Under the pieces are notes generated by a model. It did no database searches and was not told where the DNA came from. It saw only the letters and a program-made list of their open reading frames with translations. Shown here piece after piece: positions 24,741-32,476 of a stretch of 64,000 bases of DNA; within the stretch, counting starts at the first letter, position 1, and every line of letters begins with the position of its first letter. Source of the stretch: Streptomyces narbonensis (GTDB taxonomy: Bacteria; Actinomycetota; Actinomycetes; Streptomycetales; Streptomycetaceae); NCBI RefSeq assembly GCF_014649015.1, contig NZ_BMSF01000013.1, positions 62,001-126,000 on the forward strand. Reading direction: 5' to 3'. Both the position numbers and the translations under genes were made by a program.

Positions 24741-25106
24741 ATGACGTCGACGACGCCGAGTGTCCAGCTGGTCAGTGATCTCGTCACCCGGATTCCCGAG
24801 TTCCGGGGTGCGTACGAGACCCATGTCTTCACCCAGGGCGATGTCCTGCCGCACGTCTTCTTCTGGGACGTCGTCCAGGGCACCGTCCGTTCCTTCCTCG
24901 GGGAGGACCCGACCGCCGCCGACTGGCGCCGGACGCTCGACTTCCTGGAGGAGCAGTGCTGTCGCGGTGTCCTCGGTATCGACGAGGTCATCGTCACGTC
25001 GTTCCTCGGTGACCTGCCCTCCCCGCAGGAGCCCGGTCACGCCATCGTCCATCAGCTCGGCCCCGCCCTTTCTGCGAAGTTCGTCCGCATAAGGCCCCTC
25101 GGGTGA
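24741..25106 (+). CDS. DUF7674-like hypothetical protein
   Basis: 121 residues, acidic and soluble, with GAYETHVFTQGDVLPHVFFWDVVQ and a central ADWRRTLDFLEEQCCRGVLGIDEVIVTSFLGDLP. It resembles small DUF7674 proteins, often encoded near polymorphic toxin immunity genes, but no toxin lies nearby. The 24604-24740 gap contains an imperfect inverted repeat (CTCGTCGTCAG with CTGACGAG), perhaps part of a promoter. Function unknown. Confidence 0.6.
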   Translation: MTSTTPSVQLVSDLVTRIPEFRGAYETHVFTQGDVLPHVFFWDVVQGTVRSFLGEDPTAADWRRTLDFLEEQCCRGVLGIDEVIVTSFLGDLPSPQEPGHAIVHQLGPALSAKFVRIRPLG

Positions 25107-25136
25107 GGCGGGGGACAGACCCGTACGGATAATCGG

Positions 25137-25149
25137 GATAATCGGCGGC
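25137..25149 (+). promoter_or_regulatory. Candidate leaderless promoter of the mannosyltransferase gene
   Basis: GATAAT at 25137-25142 is a good -10 hexamer, and seven bases later the ATG at 25150 would coincide with the transcription start; there is no ribosome site. A second GGATAATC lies just upstream, making a short direct repeat. Confidence 0.4.
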
Positions 25150-26310
25150 ATGTCCGCGCCCGACCGTCCCCGCAACACCCTCAGCCTCCGCCGTCCCCTC
25201 AGCCCCACCGGCATCAGCCCCACCGGCATCAGCCCCACCGTCCTAGCCGTCGGTGGCTACGTCCTCACCCGTGTCATCGGGCTCGCCGTCCTCGCCATCG
25301 CCGCCGCCGCGACCGGCAAGGACGGCCTGCACCGGCTCAAGGGCCGCTGGGACTCCGTCTGGTACGTCCGCGTCGCCGAGCACGGATACGGGTACGAGGT
25401 CACCCTGCCGAACGGCGACGTCCACTCCGACCTCGCCTTCTTCCCGCTCCTCCCCGCCCTGGAACGGGGCCTGTCCGCCGTCCTCCCCCTCGACGCGGCC
25501 ACCGCCGGGCTGGTCGTGTCCTGGACGGCCGCGGTCGCCGCCGCCTGGGGCATCTACAAGTGCGGCGCCCACTTCGCGGGGGAGCGCGCGGGCGTGCTGC
25601 TCGCCGTCCTCTGGGGCGTGTACCCGACCGCGTTCGTGCAGTCGATGGCGTACACCGAGACCCTGTTCACGGCCTTCGCCGCCTGGTCGCTGTACGCCGT
25701 GCTGCGCGGGCGGTGGATCCTGGCCGGCCTCCTGTGTGCCGCCGCCGGGCTCACCCGGCCGACCGCCGTCGCGCTGATCGCCGCCCTCGGGATCACGGCC
25801 CTCGTCACCCTCGTACGGGAGCGGAGGCTGCCCCTCCGGACGGTCGCCGGGGTGCTGATCGCGCCGCTGGGCTGGTTCGCGTACATCGCCTACGTCGGGG
25901 TCCGCCGGCACAGTCCCACCGCCTACTTCGACGTCCAGGCCGCCTGGGGCAACTCCATCGACGGCGGCGTCGCCCTCGCCCGGTTCATCGCCGGCCTGCC
26001 CTGGCCCGCGGCCCTCGGCCTCTGCGCGGCGCTCGCGCTGCTCGGCTGGCTCGTCGCCCTGTGCGTACGGCAGAAGCAGCCGCTGCCGCTGCTCGTCCAC
26101 ACGATCGGCGTCGTCTTCGTCTCGCTCGTCGGCGCCGCCTACTTCGGATCCCGGCCGCGCCTGATGATGCCCGCCTTCGGGCTGCTGCTCCCGCCCGCCG
26201 TCGCCCTCGCGCGGCTCAGGACACGCACGACCCCGCCCGTCCTCGCCGGACTCGCGCTCGCCTCCGCCGCCTACGGGGCCTTCACCCTGCTCGGCTCGGG
26301 CCCGCCGTGA
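25150..26310 (+). CDS. PIG-V-like membrane mannosyltransferase
   Basis: 386 residues with about nine membrane helices. LKGRWDSVWYVRVAEHGYGYE, LAFFPLLPALERG and YPTAFVQSMAYTETLFTAFAAWSLYA match the PIG-V/COG5542 mannosyltransferase family of the GT-C fold; the WDSxWYxxIAxxGY Asp-containing loop is the catalytic region. It probably transfers mannose from a polyprenyl carrier to an unknown extracellular acceptor. The N-terminus carries three SPTGI-type repeats. The last 29 bp are duplicated 44 bp downstream. Confidence 0.85.
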   Translation: MSAPDRPRNTLSLRRPLSPTGISPTGISPTVLAVGGYVLTRVIGLAVLAIAAAATGKDGLHRLKGRWDSVWYVRVAEHGYGYEVTLPNGDVHSDLAFFPLLPALERGLSAVLPLDAATAGLVVSWTAAVAAAWGIYKCGAHFAGERAGVLLAVLWGVYPTAFVQSMAYTETLFTAFAAWSLYAVLRGRWILAGLLCAAAGLTRPTAVALIAALGITALVTLVRERRLPLRTVAGVLIAPLGWFAYIAYVGVRRHSPTAYFDVQAAWGNSIDGGVALARFIAGLPWPAALGLCAALALLGWLVALCVRQKQPLPLLVHTIGVVFVSLVGAAYFGSRPRLMMPAFGLLLPPAVALARLRTRTTPPVLAGLALASAAYGAFTLLGSGPP

Positions 26311-26354
26311 CGACGTCGGTGCACCTCACCTTCCTCGGCTCGGGTCCGCCGTGA
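26282..26354. repeat. 29-bp gene-end duplication between two convergent genes
   Basis: The final 29 bp of the mannosyltransferase gene (26282-26310, including its TGA) recur at 26326-26354 with 26 identities. The second copy forms the last codons and stop of the convergent DUF192 gene on the other strand. Confidence 0.9.
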
Positions 26355-26697
26355 TCCGCACGGACGTGCCCGGCCGCAGTCCCCACTCCGCCATCGCGCC
26401 CGCCTCCGCCTCCAGGACGTGCCGGCCGCGCGGCCTCACCATCCCGAGGCGGCCCGGCCGCATCGTCACCACCGACAGCACCCGCAGCGAGCGGTCCAGA
26501 TAGGCCACGTCGATCGCGAACCGCATGCCGAAGGTGTGCACGCTGTTCGTCGGCGTGATCAGGAGCGCTCCCGCGATTCCGTCCCGGCCCAGCAGGCCCC
26601 TCCGCCGCGCCCGGTACGACGCCGCGATCTCCAGCGGGATCTCCGGCCCCGGCGAAGCCGGCATCAGCGTCCCCGCCCCGTCCACCCATTTCCCCAT
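26326..26697 (-). CDS. DUF192 family protein
   Basis: 123 residues: RRRGLLGRDGIAGALLITPTNSVHTFGMRFAIDVAYLDRSLRVLSVVTMRPGRLGMVRPRGRHVLEAEAGAMAEWGLRPG is a complete DUF192 domain, a small beta-barrel. The family is broadly conserved and of unknown function. The C-terminal TADPSRGR is encoded by sequence duplicated from the end of the convergent mannosyltransferase gene. It diverges from the prepilin peptidase gene with a 41-bp gap; DUF192 and A24 peptidase genes are often neighbours in streptomycetes. Confidence 0.88.
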   Translation of the reverse strand: MGKWVDGAGTLMPASPGPEIPLEIAASYRARRRGLLGRDGIAGALLITPTNSVHTFGMRFAIDVAYLDRSLRVLSVVTMRPGRLGMVRPRGRHVLEAEAGAMAEWGLRPGTSVRITADPSRGR

Positions 26698-26738
26698 GCG
26701 CCAGACCGTAGCGGCCCCCCGACCCTAGGGTCGGGTCC

Positions 26739-27476
26739 GTGTACGTCACGCTGATCTTCGCCGCGGCCCTGTGGGGGGCCGCCGTCGGGCTGCTCGTCCC
26801 GCGGGCCGCGTACCGGCTGGCCGTGCCCGCCGAGGAGCCGTGGCGGGACCGGTGTCCCGCCGGGCACCCGCTCGCGGGTCCCGCGCGCGGCTGGCTCGGC
26901 GGGCCCGGGCGGCAGGACTGCGCCACCACTCCCACCCCGCTCGCCGCACCGCTCCTCACCGCCCTCGCCTGCGCCGCGCTCGCCGCCGCGACCGGCGGGC
27001 CCCGGCCCGAGCTGGCGGTCTGGCTGATCGGCGCGCCCTTCGCCGTCCTCCTCGCCTGCGTCGACGCCCGCGTCCACCGGCTCCCCGACGGGCTCACCCT
27101 GCCGCTCGCCGCCGCCGTCCCGCTGCTCCTCGGCGCCGCCGAGCTCCTGCCGTACGAGGCCGGCTCCTGGCTCCACGCCCTCCTCGGCGCGCTCGCCCTC
27201 GGCGGGTCCTATCTGGTGCTGTACGTGATCAACCCGGCCGGACTCGGCTTCGGTGACGTCAAACTGGCGCTCCCGCTGGGCGCCGCGCTCGGCTGGTACG
27301 GCTGGGGCGTCCTCTTCGCCGGGGCCTTCGCGGGCTTCCTCCTCGGAGCCGTCTACGGCATCGGGCTCGTCCTGCTGCGCCGTGCGGACCGTTCCTCCGC
27401 GATCCCCTTCGGCCCGTTCATGCTGGTGGGAGCCCTGCTCGGGCTGCTCCTCGGGGCGTTCAGCGCGCTCCCGTGA
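26739..27476 (+). CDS. A24 prepilin peptidase for the Tad pilus
   Basis: 245 residues with seven to eight membrane segments. The two catalytic Asp motifs are LACVDARVHRLPDGLTLP and GFGDVKLALPLG (GxGD). An N-terminal loop with RCPAGHPLAG and QDC resembles the Cys-containing cytoplasmic loop of larger prepilin peptidases but lacks a methylase. GTG start. It is the only A24 peptidase in the window, 4.9 kb from the pilin gene, and is likely to process Flp and the TadE-type proteins. Confidence 0.9.
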   Translation: MYVTLIFAAALWGAAVGLLVPRAAYRLAVPAEEPWRDRCPAGHPLAGPARGWLGGPGRQDCATTPTPLAAPLLTALACAALAAATGGPRPELAVWLIGAPFAVLLACVDARVHRLPDGLTLPLAAAVPLLLGAAELLPYEAGSWLHALLGALALGGSYLVLYVINPAGLGFGDVKLALPLGAALGWYGWGVLFAGAFAGFLLGAVYGIGLVLLRRADRSSAIPFGPFMLVGALLGLLLGAFSALP

Positions 27477-27677
27477 CGGGCCGTCCCGTCAACGCCGCGC
27501 CTCTGCCGGCCGGTCCCTCTTCGGAGGGACGGAACCCCGCCGCCACGCGGGGGCGCAAACCCGCCACACGGCCCCAGAGCCCTTGTCCGGACTGGGATCC
27601 GCCACTTCCCGCGGGATGAGTTCCGCGTACGTGGCGCGCAACACGACTATCGAAGGGTTATGGTGGAAACCCCCCCT

Positions 27678-27717
27678 CGGGCCGGTCCGTATCCCCCCCA
27701 CGGACCGGCCCGTTTTT
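27678..27717 (+). terminator. Canonical intrinsic terminator on the + strand
   Basis: Perfect 13-bp stem (27678-27690 with 27700-27712), 9-nt loop, then TTTTT. It is the most classical terminator in the window. It is 200 bp beyond the prepilin peptidase stop and 25 bp before the convergent aldo/keto reductase stop; the U-run serves only + strand transcripts. No convincing gene lies between 27477 and 27677, so it may also end a small RNA. Confidence 0.9.
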
Positions 27718-27742
27718 CTTTCTCCGGTCTACGGGCCCGGTG

Positions 27743-28780
27743 TCAGCCCCGGCTCGCCCAGATGTTCGTGCCGGCGGTGTCGACCGCGAACGAGTCGATC
27801 TCCTTGAGCTCCTCGGCGGTCAGCGGCGCACCCGCGAGCGCGGCCACGTTCTCCTCCAGCTGGGCCACGCTGGACGCGCCGATCAGTGCCGAGGTCATCC
27901 GCTCGTCGCGCAGCACCCACGCCAGCGCGAGCTGCGCCAGCGACTGGCCCCTTCGCTCCGCGATGCCCGCGAGGCCGCGCAGGCGCCGCAGCACCTCGTC
28001 CGAGAGCAGGTTCGGGTCGAGGGACTTGCCCTGGGTGGCCCGCGAGCCCTCCGGGATGCCCTTCAGGTACTTGTTGGTGAGCAGCCCCTGCGCCAGCGGC
28101 ACGAAGGAGATGCACCCCATGCCGGCGTCCTCCAGGGTGTCGAGGAGGCCGTCCTCCTCGGTCCAGCGGTTGATCATGGAGTACGAGGGCTGGTGGATGA
28201 GCGGCCGGACGCCCATCTCCTGCAGGATCCGGGCGGCCTCGGCGGTCTGCTCGCTGTTGTACGAGGAGACGCCGACGTACAGCGCCTTGCCCTGCTGGAC
28301 GGCGGAGGCCAGGGCCCCCATCGTCTCCTCCAGCGGGGTGTGCGGGTCGAAGCGGTGCGAGTAGAAGATGTCGACGTAGTCGAGGCCCATCCGCTTCAGC
28401 GAGGCGTCGAGCGAGGACATCAGGTACTTGCGGGAGCCCCACTCGCCGTACGGGCCGGGGTGCATCTCGTAACCGGCCTTGGTGGAGACGATCAGCTCGT
28501 CGCGGTAGGGCGCGAAGTCCTGGGCGAAGAGCTTGCCGAAGTTGAGCTCGGCCGAGCCGGGCGGGGGCCCGTAGTTGTTCGCCAGGTCGAAGTGGGTCAC
28601 GCCCAGGTCGAAGGCGCGGCGCAGGATGGCGCGCTGGGTGCCGAGTGCCTTGTCGTCGCCGAAGTTGTGCCAGAGGCCGAGGGAGACCGCCGGGAGCTTC
28701 AGGCCGCTGCGGCCCGTGCGGCGGTACTCCATGGTGTCGTAGCGGTCCGCGGAGGCGCGGTACAGGGGGGAATCAGTCAC
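27743..28780 (-). CDS. Aldo/keto reductase, L-glyceraldehyde-3-phosphate reductase type
   Basis: 345 residues from the GTG at 28780. Barrel motifs: GLKLPAVSLGLWHNFGD, AFDLGVTHFDLANNYGPPPGSAE (catalytic Asp and Tyr), ELIVSTKAGYEM (catalytic Lys) and YVDIFYSHRFDPHTPLEETMGAL; the C-terminal GASSVAQLEENVAAL binds NADPH. The family (YghZ-like) reduces aldehydes such as L-glyceraldehyde 3-phosphate and methylglyoxal. Monocistronic. Confidence 0.92.
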   Translation of the reverse strand: MTDSPLYRASADRYDTMEYRRTGRSGLKLPAVSLGLWHNFGDDKALGTQRAILRRAFDLGVTHFDLANNYGPPPGSAELNFGKLFAQDFAPYRDELIVSTKAGYEMHPGPYGEWGSRKYLMSSLDASLKRMGLDYVDIFYSHRFDPHTPLEETMGALASAVQQGKALYVGVSSYNSEQTAEAARILQEMGVRPLIHQPSYSMINRWTEEDGLLDTLEDAGMGCISFVPLAQGLLTNKYLKGIPEGSRATQGKSLDPNLLSDEVLRRLRGLAGIAERRGQSLAQLALAWVLRDERMTSALIGASSVAQLEENVAALAGAPLTAEELKEIDSFAVDTAGTNIWASRG

Positions 28781-28908
28781 GTATCTCTGCTTATCACGGA
28801 CTTGTGACAGTCCCGGGCTGGGAGCCCCTCGCCCGTCCGCAGTAGTGTGGCGGCTTGCGGACCGCCGCTGCCGGGCGGGCCCGCCGGTGCATGGAGAGGT
28901 AAAGAACA

Positions 28909-29670
28909 GTGAACCTGCGCGACCTGGTGTACGGGCTCTACGCACGCCGGGTGGAAGGCCGCCTCGACCACGCCCAGGTGCCCAAGCACATCGGGGTCAT
29001 CCTCGACGGGAACCGGCGTTGGGCCAAGGCGTCCGGCGGGACCCCCGAACAGGGGCACAAGGCGGGCGCGGACAAGATCCAGGAGCTGCTCGGCTGGTGC
29101 GCCGAGACGGACGTCGAGGTCGTCACGCTCTGGATGCTGTCCACGGACAACCTGAACCGGCCCGAGGAGCAGCTGGTCCCGCTGCTCGGCATCATCGAGA
29201 ACGCCGTGCGCGCGCTGGCCGCCGACGGCCGCTGGCGGGTCAACCACGTCGGCACGATGGACCTGCTGCCGGCCCGTACCCAGTCCGTGCTGAAGGAGGC
29301 CGAGCAGGCCACCCGCGCCAACACCGGAATACTGGTGAACGTGGCGGTGGGCTACGGCGGCCGACAGGAGATCGCGGACGCGGTCCGCTCGCTGCTCCTG
29401 GAGCACGCGGAGCGGGGGACGAGCTTCGAGGAGCTCGCCGAGATCGTCGACGTCGAGCACATCTCGGAGCACCTCTACACGCGCGGTCAGCCCGACCCGG
29501 ATCTGGTGATCCGTACGAGTGGCGAGCAGCGTCTGTCCGGATTCATGCTGTGGCAGAGCGCCCATTCCGAGTACTACTTCTGTGAAGTGCACTGGCCGGC
29601 CTTCCGTAAGGTCGACTTCCTGCGGGCCCTGCGCGACTACGCGGCCCGGCACCGGCGCTACGGGACCTGA
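28909..29670 (+). CDS. cis-Prenyltransferase (isoprenyl diphosphate synthase, UppS family)
   Basis: 253 residues starting with GTG. HIGVILDGNRRWAK contains the catalytic Asp; LSTDNLNRPEEQL, IVDVEHISEHLYTRGQPDPDLVIRTSGEQRLSGFMLWQSAHSEYYF hold the diphosphate-binding Arg/Ser residues. It condenses isopentenyl diphosphate onto an allylic starter. Streptomycetes usually have two paralogues; the short N-terminus here (RDLVYGLYARRVEGRL) suggests the Z-farnesyl or medium-chain type, but chain length cannot be predicted. Confidence 0.93.
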   Translation: MNLRDLVYGLYARRVEGRLDHAQVPKHIGVILDGNRRWAKASGGTPEQGHKAGADKIQELLGWCAETDVEVVTLWMLSTDNLNRPEEQLVPLLGIIENAVRALAADGRWRVNHVGTMDLLPARTQSVLKEAEQATRANTGILVNVAVGYGGRQEIADAVRSLLLEHAERGTSFEELAEIVDVEHISEHLYTRGQPDPDLVIRTSGEQRLSGFMLWQSAHSEYYFCEVHWPAFRKVDFLRALRDYAARHRRYGT

Positions 29671-29696
29671 CAGACCCGGTCGGAACCGATCATCTG

Positions 29697-29730
29697 GTGT
29701 TCACGAACACGTCGTCATATGCCATGGCAT
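29697..29730. promoter_or_regulatory. Paired palindromes between the prenyltransferase and phoH genes
   Basis: GTGTTCACGAACAC (29697-29710) has 6-bp arms around a 2-bp centre, and ATGCCATGGCAT (29719-29730) is a perfect 12-bp palindrome, with eight bases between them. They lie in the 284-bp gap before phoH. Confidence 0.45.
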
Positions 29731-29875
29731 GGCAGAGGTGGTTCGAGGGCATATCCCTGGTGAAGTGAGCGGCACGGAGACCGCCACCCGGGAGGCCCCT
29801 TGCACCAGGACGACCGTGCGGGACACGTACGGGAGAAGCGGAGGGCCGTGGTTCGGCCCGCGCATCGCGGCCTGA
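29729..29875 (+). CDS. Doubtful small protein upstream of phoH
   Basis: A 48-codon frame from ATG at 29729 to TGA at 29875, or 36 codons from GTG at 29765. The second part has high GC at third positions (peptide ending GGPWFGPRIAA), but the first part does not and no good ribosome site is present. It could be untranslated leader. Confidence 0.25.
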   Translation: MAEVVRGHIPGEVSGTETATREAPCTRTTVRDTYGRSGGPWFGPRIAA

Positions 29876-29954
29876 ACCCGGTCCCATTCCGCAGCGACAC
29901 CGGTTCCGTCGCGCCCCGACCTCTATGGGGTCTTCAGAGGGGGTCTGTCCTTCC

Positions 29955-31280
29955 GTGGTGACCAGCACGAAGCGCCGCCTTAACGACCGGCGCACCTATG
30001 TTCTCGACACCAGCGTCCTGCTGGCCGACCCCAACGCGTTGTCCCGGTTCGACGAGCACGAAGTCGTGCTCCCGATCGTCGTGGTCACCGAGTTGGAGGC
30101 CAAGCGGCATCACCCCGAGCTCGGCTACTTCGCCCGGCAGGCCCTGCGCCTGCTCGACGACTTCCGGGTCAGGTACGGACGCCTCGACGCCCCGCTCCCC
30201 ATCGGGGAGCTCGGCGGCACCCTGCGTGTCGAACTCAACCATTCCGACCCCGGCGTACTGCCCGCCGGCTACAGGTTGGGGGACAACGACTCACGGATCC
30301 TCGCGGTAGCGCGGAACCTCCAGGCGGAGGGGTACGACGTCACGGTCGTCTCCAAGGACCTGCCGCTGCGCATCAAGGCCTCCTCGGTCGGCCTCCTCGC
30401 GGAGGAGTACCGCGCCGAACTGGCCATCACGGACGCCAACGGCTGGACCGGGATGTCCGAGCTCGCGCTCTCCGGGGAGCAGGTCGACCTGCTCTACGAC
30501 CAGGACTCGCTGCACGTGCCGGAGGCCGCCGACCTGCCGGTGCACACGGGCCTGACCATCCAGTCCGAGCGCGGCAAGGCGCTCGGCCGGGTCACGGCCG
30601 ACGGGAACGTGAAGCTGGTCCGGGGCGACCGGGAGGCCTTCGGGCTCCGCGGCCGCAGCGCCGAGCAGCGGATCGCGCTCGATCTGCTCCTCGACCCGGA
30701 CGTCGGCATCATCTCGATGGGCGGCCGGGCCGGCACGGGCAAGTCCGCGCTCGCGCTCTGCGCGGGCCTGGAGGCGGTCCTGGAGCGCCGGCAGCACCAG
30801 AAGGTGATGGTCTTCCGCCCGCTGTACGCGGTCGGCGGCCAGGAGCTCGGCTACCTGCCGGGCAGCGAGGCGGAGAAGATGAGCCCCTGGGCTCAGGCGG
30901 TCTTCGACACGCTGTCCTCGGTGGCGAGCCGCGAGGTCATCGAGGAGGTGCTCGGCCGCGGGATGCTGGAGGTCCTGCCGCTCACCCACATCCGGGGCCG
31001 CTCCCTCCACGACGCCTTCGTCATCGTGGACGAGGCCCAGTCCCTGGAGCGGAACGTCCTGTTGACCGTTCTGTCCCGGATCGGGGCGAATTCACGGGTC
31101 GTCCTGACCCATGACGTCGCCCAGCGCGACAACCTCCGGGTCGGCCGGTACGACGGAGTCGTCGCCGTGATCGAGAAACTGAAGGGGCATCCGCTCTTCG
31201 CCCACGTCACCCTCACCCGCTCCGAGCGCTCCCAGATCGCCGCGCTCGTCACCGAGATGCTGGAGGACGGTCAGATCTGA
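29955..31280 (+). CDS. PIN-PhoH protein (PhoH2-type RNA helicase/ribonuclease)
   Basis: About 441 residues from the GTG pair at 29955/29958, behind a GAGGGGG tract. The N-terminal PIN domain has YVLDTSVLLADPNAL, VVVTELEAKRHH and LGDNDSRILAVA, giving the acidic nuclease residues. The C-terminal PhoH ATPase has Walker A GGRAGTGKSALAL and Walker B FVIVDEAQSLERN. PhoH2 proteins act as sequence-dependent RNA-unwinding ribonucleases; in mycobacteria they pair with a small upstream PhoAT antitoxin. No confident antitoxin gene is present here, though the doubtful 29729-29875 frame lies upstream. Confidence 0.93.
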   Translation: MVTSTKRRLNDRRTYVLDTSVLLADPNALSRFDEHEVVLPIVVVTELEAKRHHPELGYFARQALRLLDDFRVRYGRLDAPLPIGELGGTLRVELNHSDPGVLPAGYRLGDNDSRILAVARNLQAEGYDVTVVSKDLPLRIKASSVGLLAEEYRAELAITDANGWTGMSELALSGEQVDLLYDQDSLHVPEAADLPVHTGLTIQSERGKALGRVTADGNVKLVRGDREAFGLRGRSAEQRIALDLLLDPDVGIISMGGRAGTGKSALALCAGLEAVLERRQHQKVMVFRPLYAVGGQELGYLPGSEAEKMSPWAQAVFDTLSSVASREVIEEVLGRGMLEVLPLTHIRGRSLHDAFVIVDEAQSLERNVLLTVLSRIGANSRVVLTHDVAQRDNLRVGRYDGVVAVIEKLKGHPLFAHVTLTRSERSQIAALVTEMLEDGQI

Positions 31281-31316
31281 CCCGTTTCGTACGCCTCTGT
31301 ACGCGTACGGCAGTTG

Positions 31317-31356
31317 GCGCCGCCCGGCAAAGCGCAGGAGCTTAGCCGGGCGGCGC
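31317..31356 (+). terminator. Hairpin terminator after phoH
   Basis: Perfect 12-bp stem (31317-31328 with 31345-31356) and 16-nt loop, 36 bp past the phoH stop. No U-run. Confidence 0.7.
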
Positions 31357-31399
31357 ACTCCTGTCCGCTGTATCTCCCAAAACACCTGCGTCCAGCGAG

Positions 31400-31543
31400 G
31401 TGTGAGCTTTCACACGCATCGCAGAATTGCCTTGCGGTGTCGCCGTCCGGCAAAGTCTTGCTTCCGTCAGGCCCCGCATACGGCACCCGTGCACCCTCAT
31501 CGGTGCGCACCCCTGAACAACTCAACAGTCGTCAGCCGTATGC
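31400..31543 (+). promoter_or_regulatory. Structured promoter/leader region of the secreted lysozyme-like gene
   Basis: The 31281-31657 gap has no gene. It holds an inverted repeat GTGTGA-GCTT-TCACAC (31400-31415) and a long-range perfect 9-bp stem, GCATACGGC (31476-31484) with GCCGTATGC (31535-31543), enclosing a smaller hairpin (GCACC with GGTGC at about 31491-31505). If transcribed, the latter would be a folded 5' leader ending about 115 nt before the start codon. I did not find the c-di-AMP (ydaO) consensus often seen before actinobacterial muralytic genes. Confidence 0.35.
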
Positions 31544-31657
31544 CGCCCACAGCACCACGGGCCCGTGTCTTCAGTGACCCAGTACGTCGGAGACCAGCGC
31601 CAGGGGCACGATTTCGCCCGCGTGGTCACCTGTGCGGGCGTGCTGGAAGGAAACCGT

Positions 31658-32380
31658 GTGAGCCGGATCTCGGTCCGGGGATTCGCGGTGGCTTCGGCCA
31701 CTGCGGTCACCACCGTCGGCGCCGTCGTCGGCGTTGCCTCGGGCAACGCCGTCCAGGCTTCGGATGACAACTTCGAGGCCACCGCGGCCGACACCACGCT
31801 GCTCGCGGACATCCCCGCGGGCGAGCAGGCCCAGGTACAGGTCTCCTCGCTCTCGGAGCAGGCCGACGTCCAGGCCGCGGCCGCCGACGCCACCGCGAAG
31901 AAGACCGCGGAGGAGAACGCCCGGCTCCGCGCCGCCAAGGACGCCGAGGCCAAGAAGGAGGCAGCCGACAAGGCCGCCGCCGAGGCCAAGGCCGAGGAGG
32001 AGCGCAAGGAGCGCGAGAAGGAAGAGGCCGAGCGCGCCAGCCGCTCCGCGGTACGCGACGCCTCCAGCTTCTCCGCCCAGGGCTCGTACTCCGTCGCCGA
32101 GGTCAAGGCGATGGCCCGCCAGATGATCCCGGCCTCGCAGTTCCAGTGCTTCAGCAACATCGTGAACCACGAGTCCACGTGGAACTACCGCGCGGTCAAC
32201 CCGTCTTCGGGCGCCTACGGCCTCGTGCAGGCCCTGCCGGGCAGCAAGATGTCCTCGGCCGGCGCCGACTGGCAGACGAACCCCGCCACCCAGATCAAGT
32301 GGGGCCTCAGCTACATGGACAGCCGCTACGGCAGCCCCTGTGGCGCCTGGTCGTTCTGGCAGGCCAACCGCTGGTACTAG
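31658..32380 (+). CDS. Secreted SLT/lysozyme-like transglycosylase with coiled-coil linker
   Basis: About 240 residues from the GTG at 31658, behind GGAAGGAAA. A signal peptide (ending near NAVQASDD) is followed by an Ala/Glu/Lys-rich region (about 75-135) that should form a charged helix, then a compact domain with YSVAEVKAMARQMIPASQFQCFSNIVNHESTWNYRAVNPSSGAYGLVQALPG: the catalytic Glu in NHESTWN and the GxYGLxQ motif mark a lytic transglycosylase fold. Two Cys likely form a disulfide. It probably remodels peptidoglycan. A strong hairpin terminator follows. Confidence 0.88.
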   Translation: MSRISVRGFAVASATAVTTVGAVVGVASGNAVQASDDNFEATAADTTLLADIPAGEQAQVQVSSLSEQADVQAAAADATAKKTAEENARLRAAKDAEAKKEAADKAAAEAKAEEERKEREKEEAERASRSAVRDASSFSAQGSYSVAEVKAMARQMIPASQFQCFSNIVNHESTWNYRAVNPSSGAYGLVQALPGSKMSSAGADWQTNPATQIKWGLSYMDSRYGSPCGAWSFWQANRWY

Positions 32381-32402
32381 TACCGGCGTGCTCAACCTCG
32401 TG

Positions 32403-32433
32403 GAGCCCCTCACCGTCCTACGGTGAGGGGCTC
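32403..32433 (+). terminator. Hairpin terminator after the transglycosylase gene
   Basis: Thirteen-base-pair perfect stem (32403-32415 with 32421-32433) and 5-nt loop, followed by TTGCG. Confidence 0.82.
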
Positions 32434-32476
32434 TTGCGTGTAGGTTGCGAAAACGAGCGGGGGGAAGAAGGAAGCG

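Noticed and set aside
27616..27720. Attenuator with a leader peptide containing two adjacent Trp codons before a terminator
   Set aside because: The frame has no stop before the hairpin, and no biosynthetic gene follows on that strand; the next gene is convergent.
29719..29730. Attachment site or integrase target suggested by the perfect palindrome before phoH
   Set aside because: No integrase, tRNA or direct repeats nearby; a regulatory palindrome is simpler.
31400..31415. CRP-like site GTGTGA-GCTT-TCACAC
   Set aside because: CRP sites need a 6-bp spacer between TGTGA and TCACA; here it is 4 bp. Reported only as an inverted repeat.
31281..31657. c-di-AMP (ydaO) riboswitch before the secreted transglycosylase
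   Set aside because: The gap has a plausible fold, but I could not find the conserved ydaO sequence blocks.
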